DNA from: Halosolutus amylolyticus
GTDB taxonomy: Archaea > Halobacteriota > Halobacteria > Halobacteriales > Natrialbaceae
Assembly: GCF_023566055.1 (NCBI RefSeq)
Contig: NZ_JALIQP010000001.1
Location: 642,059-706,058 of the forward strand
Direction of reading: 5' to 3'
Length of the DNA: 64,000 nt
The position numbers and the translations under genes are program-made. Below, piece by piece: positions 61,701-64,000 of the stretch. Position 1 is the stretch's first letter; each line of letters starts with the position of its first letter. The notes below the pieces were generated by a model, which saw only the letters and a list, made by a program, of their open reading frames with translations, was not told the origin of the DNA and did not search any database.

Positions 61701-64000
61701 CAGAAATCACCCAGGCTAGACTGGCTCTCGTCCGCGTCGTCGCTCGCTTCCTGTGCCGGGTCGGCGCGACCGGTGCCCTCGCCGCCGTCGGTCCGGTCGT
61801 CGTTCGAGCCACCGCTCCTCGTGCCGGCCGTCGGCGTGGCTGGTTCGACCCCGTCCATCGAAGGGTCCTCGCGGCCGGCGTTCTCGAGGATGGTCTCGGC
61901 CGTCTTCTCGCCTTTCAGCGCGCCGAGGACGACGCCCTTGTCGGCGGTTCGCAGATCGGCGGGCTCCTCGATCCCGCGCTCATAGAGCCGGCGGGCGCGT
62001 TTGCGGCCGACGCCGCCGACCGAGACGAGTTCGAGCAGTTCGTCGCCGACGCCGTGTTCGACGCGGGCGCGCGCCTCGCGGACGGCGACGGTCCACTCGC
62101 TACCGATCTCGTTCGCCAGCGACTCGGCCGCGCCGAGCAGCCACTCCGCGGTGTCGACTTTCCCGCGGAGGTCGCCAGGCCCGATCTTGTACCGCTCCGT
62201 GATCGTGTCTTCGTCGTCCTCTTCCGCCCAGTCCTCGAGCAGTTTCCCCGTCTTGAGGGCCGACAGCCAGTCCTCGAAGCGCTCGTCCTCGAACTCGCTC
62301 GGCGGGTCGCCCAGCAGTTCGGCCTCTCGCTCGTAGAACAGTTCGCCGTACTGCTCGTCCTCGCCCGATCGGAGGTAGAGTTCGTACATGTCGGGCGTGC
62401 GCGAGACGAGTTGGTAGAGTCCGAGCGCGGTCGGTCGATCGTCGGCCGACTCCAGCCCGTGGACGATCTCGGCGGCGCTCATCGGATCGAGGTAGAGCCG
62501 GGAGACGGTGTGGCCGAGGCTGGTGGCTTCGAGGTCGACCTCCTCGTCCTGACCGGCCATCTCGGCCGCGGAGGTGAAGCCGTCGGCGGCCGCCTGCTCC
62601 CCCGCGTTGCCGCCGTCGCGCTCGATGAAGTCGTTTCGCTCGAGGTAGCTGAGGACGTCGTCCGCCACCCGCTCGAGTCGACCTGGTTCCGTCGATTGAC
62701 TCGCGTACAGGGTCTCTTCGAGAAAGTCCAGTAGGCCCCCGCGGGTCCGGGCGAAGCCGGAGGCGATCGTCGCGAGCACGTGCGTTCGCAGGGCGGGTTC
62801 GGCGGCGAGTTTCGATCGCACGGGTTCGGGATCGGCCCAGACGTAGCGATCGAACAGTTCCTCGCTCTCGTCGTGGCTCTTGGCGAGCAGGACGGCCTCG
62901 CCGTAGGGGTCGAGCCCGGGGCGTCCCGCCCGGCCCATCATCTGGTGGACCTCGAGGACGTCGAGCGGGGCCATCCCGCCCGCGGTGGGGTTGAAGCGCC
63001 GCCAGTCGCGGACGACGACCCGGCGTGCGGGGGTGTTCACCCCGGCCGCGAGCGTCGGCGTGGCCGAGATCACCTTCAGGAGCCGATCGCGGAAGGCGTC
63101 CTCGACGAGCGATCGGTGTTCGCTCGCCAGGCCCGCGTGGTGGAACGCCGACCCCCGTTCGACGCACTCCGCGAGTTCCTCGCTGGTCTCCGTGTCACTG
63201 ACGTCCCGGATCTCCGCGGCGAGATCGGCCAGCTTCGACCGCTCGTCGTCGGTCAGTTCGTGGGTCGCGACCCCCCCGAGACGACGGCCAGCGGCCTCCG
63301 CGTTCCGCCGGGAGTTGACGAACACGAGCGAGGAGCCACCCTCCTGGAGGATGTCGCGGACGAGTGCGGCCTCCTGCTTTTCCGAGCCTTCGACGGGCAC
63401 CTCCCGCGTCGAGCCGTCGTCGAAGTTGAGGGCGTTGCCGTAGTGGACCCCCATCCGGAGATCGATCGGCCGCCAGTCGGTATCGACGAGCGCGGCGTCG
63501 AGCCAGTCGGCGATCTCGTCGGCGTTGCCGACCGTCGCCGAGAGCGCGACGACCTGCAACGCGGGATTCAGTTGCCGGAGTTTGGCGAGGGTGACCTCGA
63601 GCGTCGGGCCGCGGTTGGCGTCGTCGATGAGGTGAACCTCGTCGCTGACGACGCAGGTGAGATCGGCGAGCCAGTCGGCCCCGTTGCGCACGAGCGAGTC
63701 GACCTTCTCGCTGGTCGCCACGATGATGTCCTTCGTCGCGAGCCACTCGTCCGTGCTCTCGTAGTTGCCCGTCGTGACGCCGACCGTCACGCCGAACCCC
63801 TCGTAGGCCTCGAACTCGGCCTTTTTCTCGCTGGCGAGCGCTCGCAGGGGGACGATGTAGAGCGCTTTCCCGCCCCGTTCGACGGCCGACAGCATCGAGA
63901 GCGCGGCGATCATGGTCTTCCCGCTGGCGGTGGGGACGGCGGCGACGAGGTTCTCGCCCTCGGTCGCACCGGCTTCGACCGCCTCTGCCTGTGGCGGGTA
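61700..64000 (-). CDS. hel308: ATP-dependent DNA helicase Hel308, N-terminus cut by the window
   Basis: The frame is open from 61700 to the right edge (767 codons), so the true start lies outside. Visible near the edge are [11 protein letters not shown] and VPTASGKT (Walker A), then [11 protein letters not shown] (DExH box), [14 protein letters not shown], the SF2 motif [14 protein letters not shown] and a C-terminal helix-hairpin-helix region ([20 protein letters not shown]). Hel308 unwinds lagging strands at stalled forks and aids recombinational repair in archaea. The C-terminal tail ends QSSLGDF, resembling a PCNA-interacting peptide. Confidence 0.93.
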   Translation of the reverse strand, partial: YPPQAEAVEAGATEGENLVAAVPTASGKTMIAALSMLSAVERGGKALYIVPLRALASEKKAEFEAYEGFGVTVGVTTGNYESTDEWLATKDIIVATSEKVDSLVRNGADWLADLTCVVSDEVHLIDDANRGPTLEVTLAKLRQLNPALQVVALSATVGNADEIADWLDAALVDTDWRPIDLRMGVHYGNALNFDDGSTREVPVEGSEKQEAALVRDILQEGGSSLVFVNSRRNAEAAGRRLGGVATHELTDDERSKLADLAAEIRDVSDTETSEELAECVERGSAFHHAGLASEHRSLVEDAFRDRLLKVISATPTLAAGVNTPARRVVVRDWRRFNPTAGGMAPLDVLEVHQMMGRAGRPGLDPYGEAVLLAKSHDESEELFDRYVWADPEPVRSKLAAEPALRTHVLATIASGFARTRGGLLDFLEETLYASQSTEPGRLERVADDVLSYLERNDFIERDGGNAGEQAAADGFTSAAEMAGQDEEVDLEATSLGHTVSRLYLDPMSAAEIVHGLESADDRPTALGLYQLVSRTPDMYELYLRSGEDEQYGELFYEREAELLGDPPSEFEDERFEDWLSALKTGKLLEDWAEEDDEDTITERYKIGPGDLRGKVDTAEWLLGAAESLANEIGSEWTVAVREARARVEHGVGDELLELVSVGGVGRKRARRLYERGIEEPADLRTADKGVVLGALKGEKTAETILENAGREDPSMDGVEPATPTAGTRSGGSNDDRTDGGEGTGRADPAQEASDDADESQSSLGDF

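Overview
The window is haloarchaeal DNA, most likely from a member of the Natrialbales. Evidence: very acidic proteins, many GTG/TTG start candidates, Tat-type lipoprotein signals ending in a lipobox cysteine, archaeal signature genes (PurO, RibL-type FAD synthetase, KEOPS Cgi121, Hel308), TATA boxes 23-30 bases ahead of leaderless starts, and abundant CGATCG-rich GC-rich sequence in the right half. The genus is inference. No complete rRNA operon or CRISPR array is present; one tRNA (Gln, anticodon CTG) lies at 54139-54211. Layout: bases 1 to about 31490 form an accessory island with lower GC, many unrecognised genes and mixed strand composition. Bases 31491-64000 are ordinary GC-rich chromosome. 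The right edge of the island is sharp: it falls inside a chromosomal XPD/DinG-type helicase gene whose last two thirds survive (31491-33053). The island carries its own full-length paralogue (21343-23745). The island continues past the left edge, where a DNA methyltransferase gene runs off the window. The most interesting part of the island is 1016-6470: a tightly overlapping operon encoding a Cas7-like RAMP protein, a 77-residue protein with an internal duplication, a conserved protein of unknown function, a Cas5-like RAMP protein, a DnaQ-like DEDD exonuclease and, a little further on, an HNH endonuclease. This matches what I recall of the HRAMP systems (haloarchaeal RAMP proteins; Makarova, Koonin and colleagues, 2019), a derived class 1 CRISPR-like system without an array. 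The operon is preceded by three copies of a 16-bp palindromic operator around its TATA box and by about 94 nt of hairpin-rich leader that is a candidate structured or guide RNA. Further along the island are a HEPN-domain protein with a small acidic partner (6706-8461), a GHKL ATPase fused to a HELAH metalloprotease (8631-10028), a PD-(D/E)xK nuclease pair (10054-11479), a ribbon-helix-helix-like protein with its operator (12668-13447), a tyrosine recombinase preceded by a stand-alone core-binding-domain protein (16811-18814), the helicase, a 13-bp phased repeat array (23864-23967) and a 1686-residue sacsin-type ATPase with a C-terminal nuclease-like domain (24694-29754). Together these look like a mobile defence island. 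The core region encodes FAD synthetase, a thiamine-type ABC importer, an AI-2E family transporter, a MacB-type ABC exporter, ribose-5-phosphate isomerase, type 2 IPP isomerase, a DUF1931 histone-fold protein, LarB, a GIY-YIG protein, a phosphohexomutase, serine acetyltransferase, PurO, a twin-HNH endonuclease next to tRNA-Gln, an old-yellow-enzyme homologue, an alcohol dehydrogenase, an amidohydrolase/MIP18 pair, Cgi121 and Hel308 (cut by the right edge). Non-coding structure in the core includes four related palindromes that each begin on the last base of a TGA stop codon, a 118-bp MITE-like element and a 29-bp tandem repeat that copies the end of the phosphohexomutase gene.
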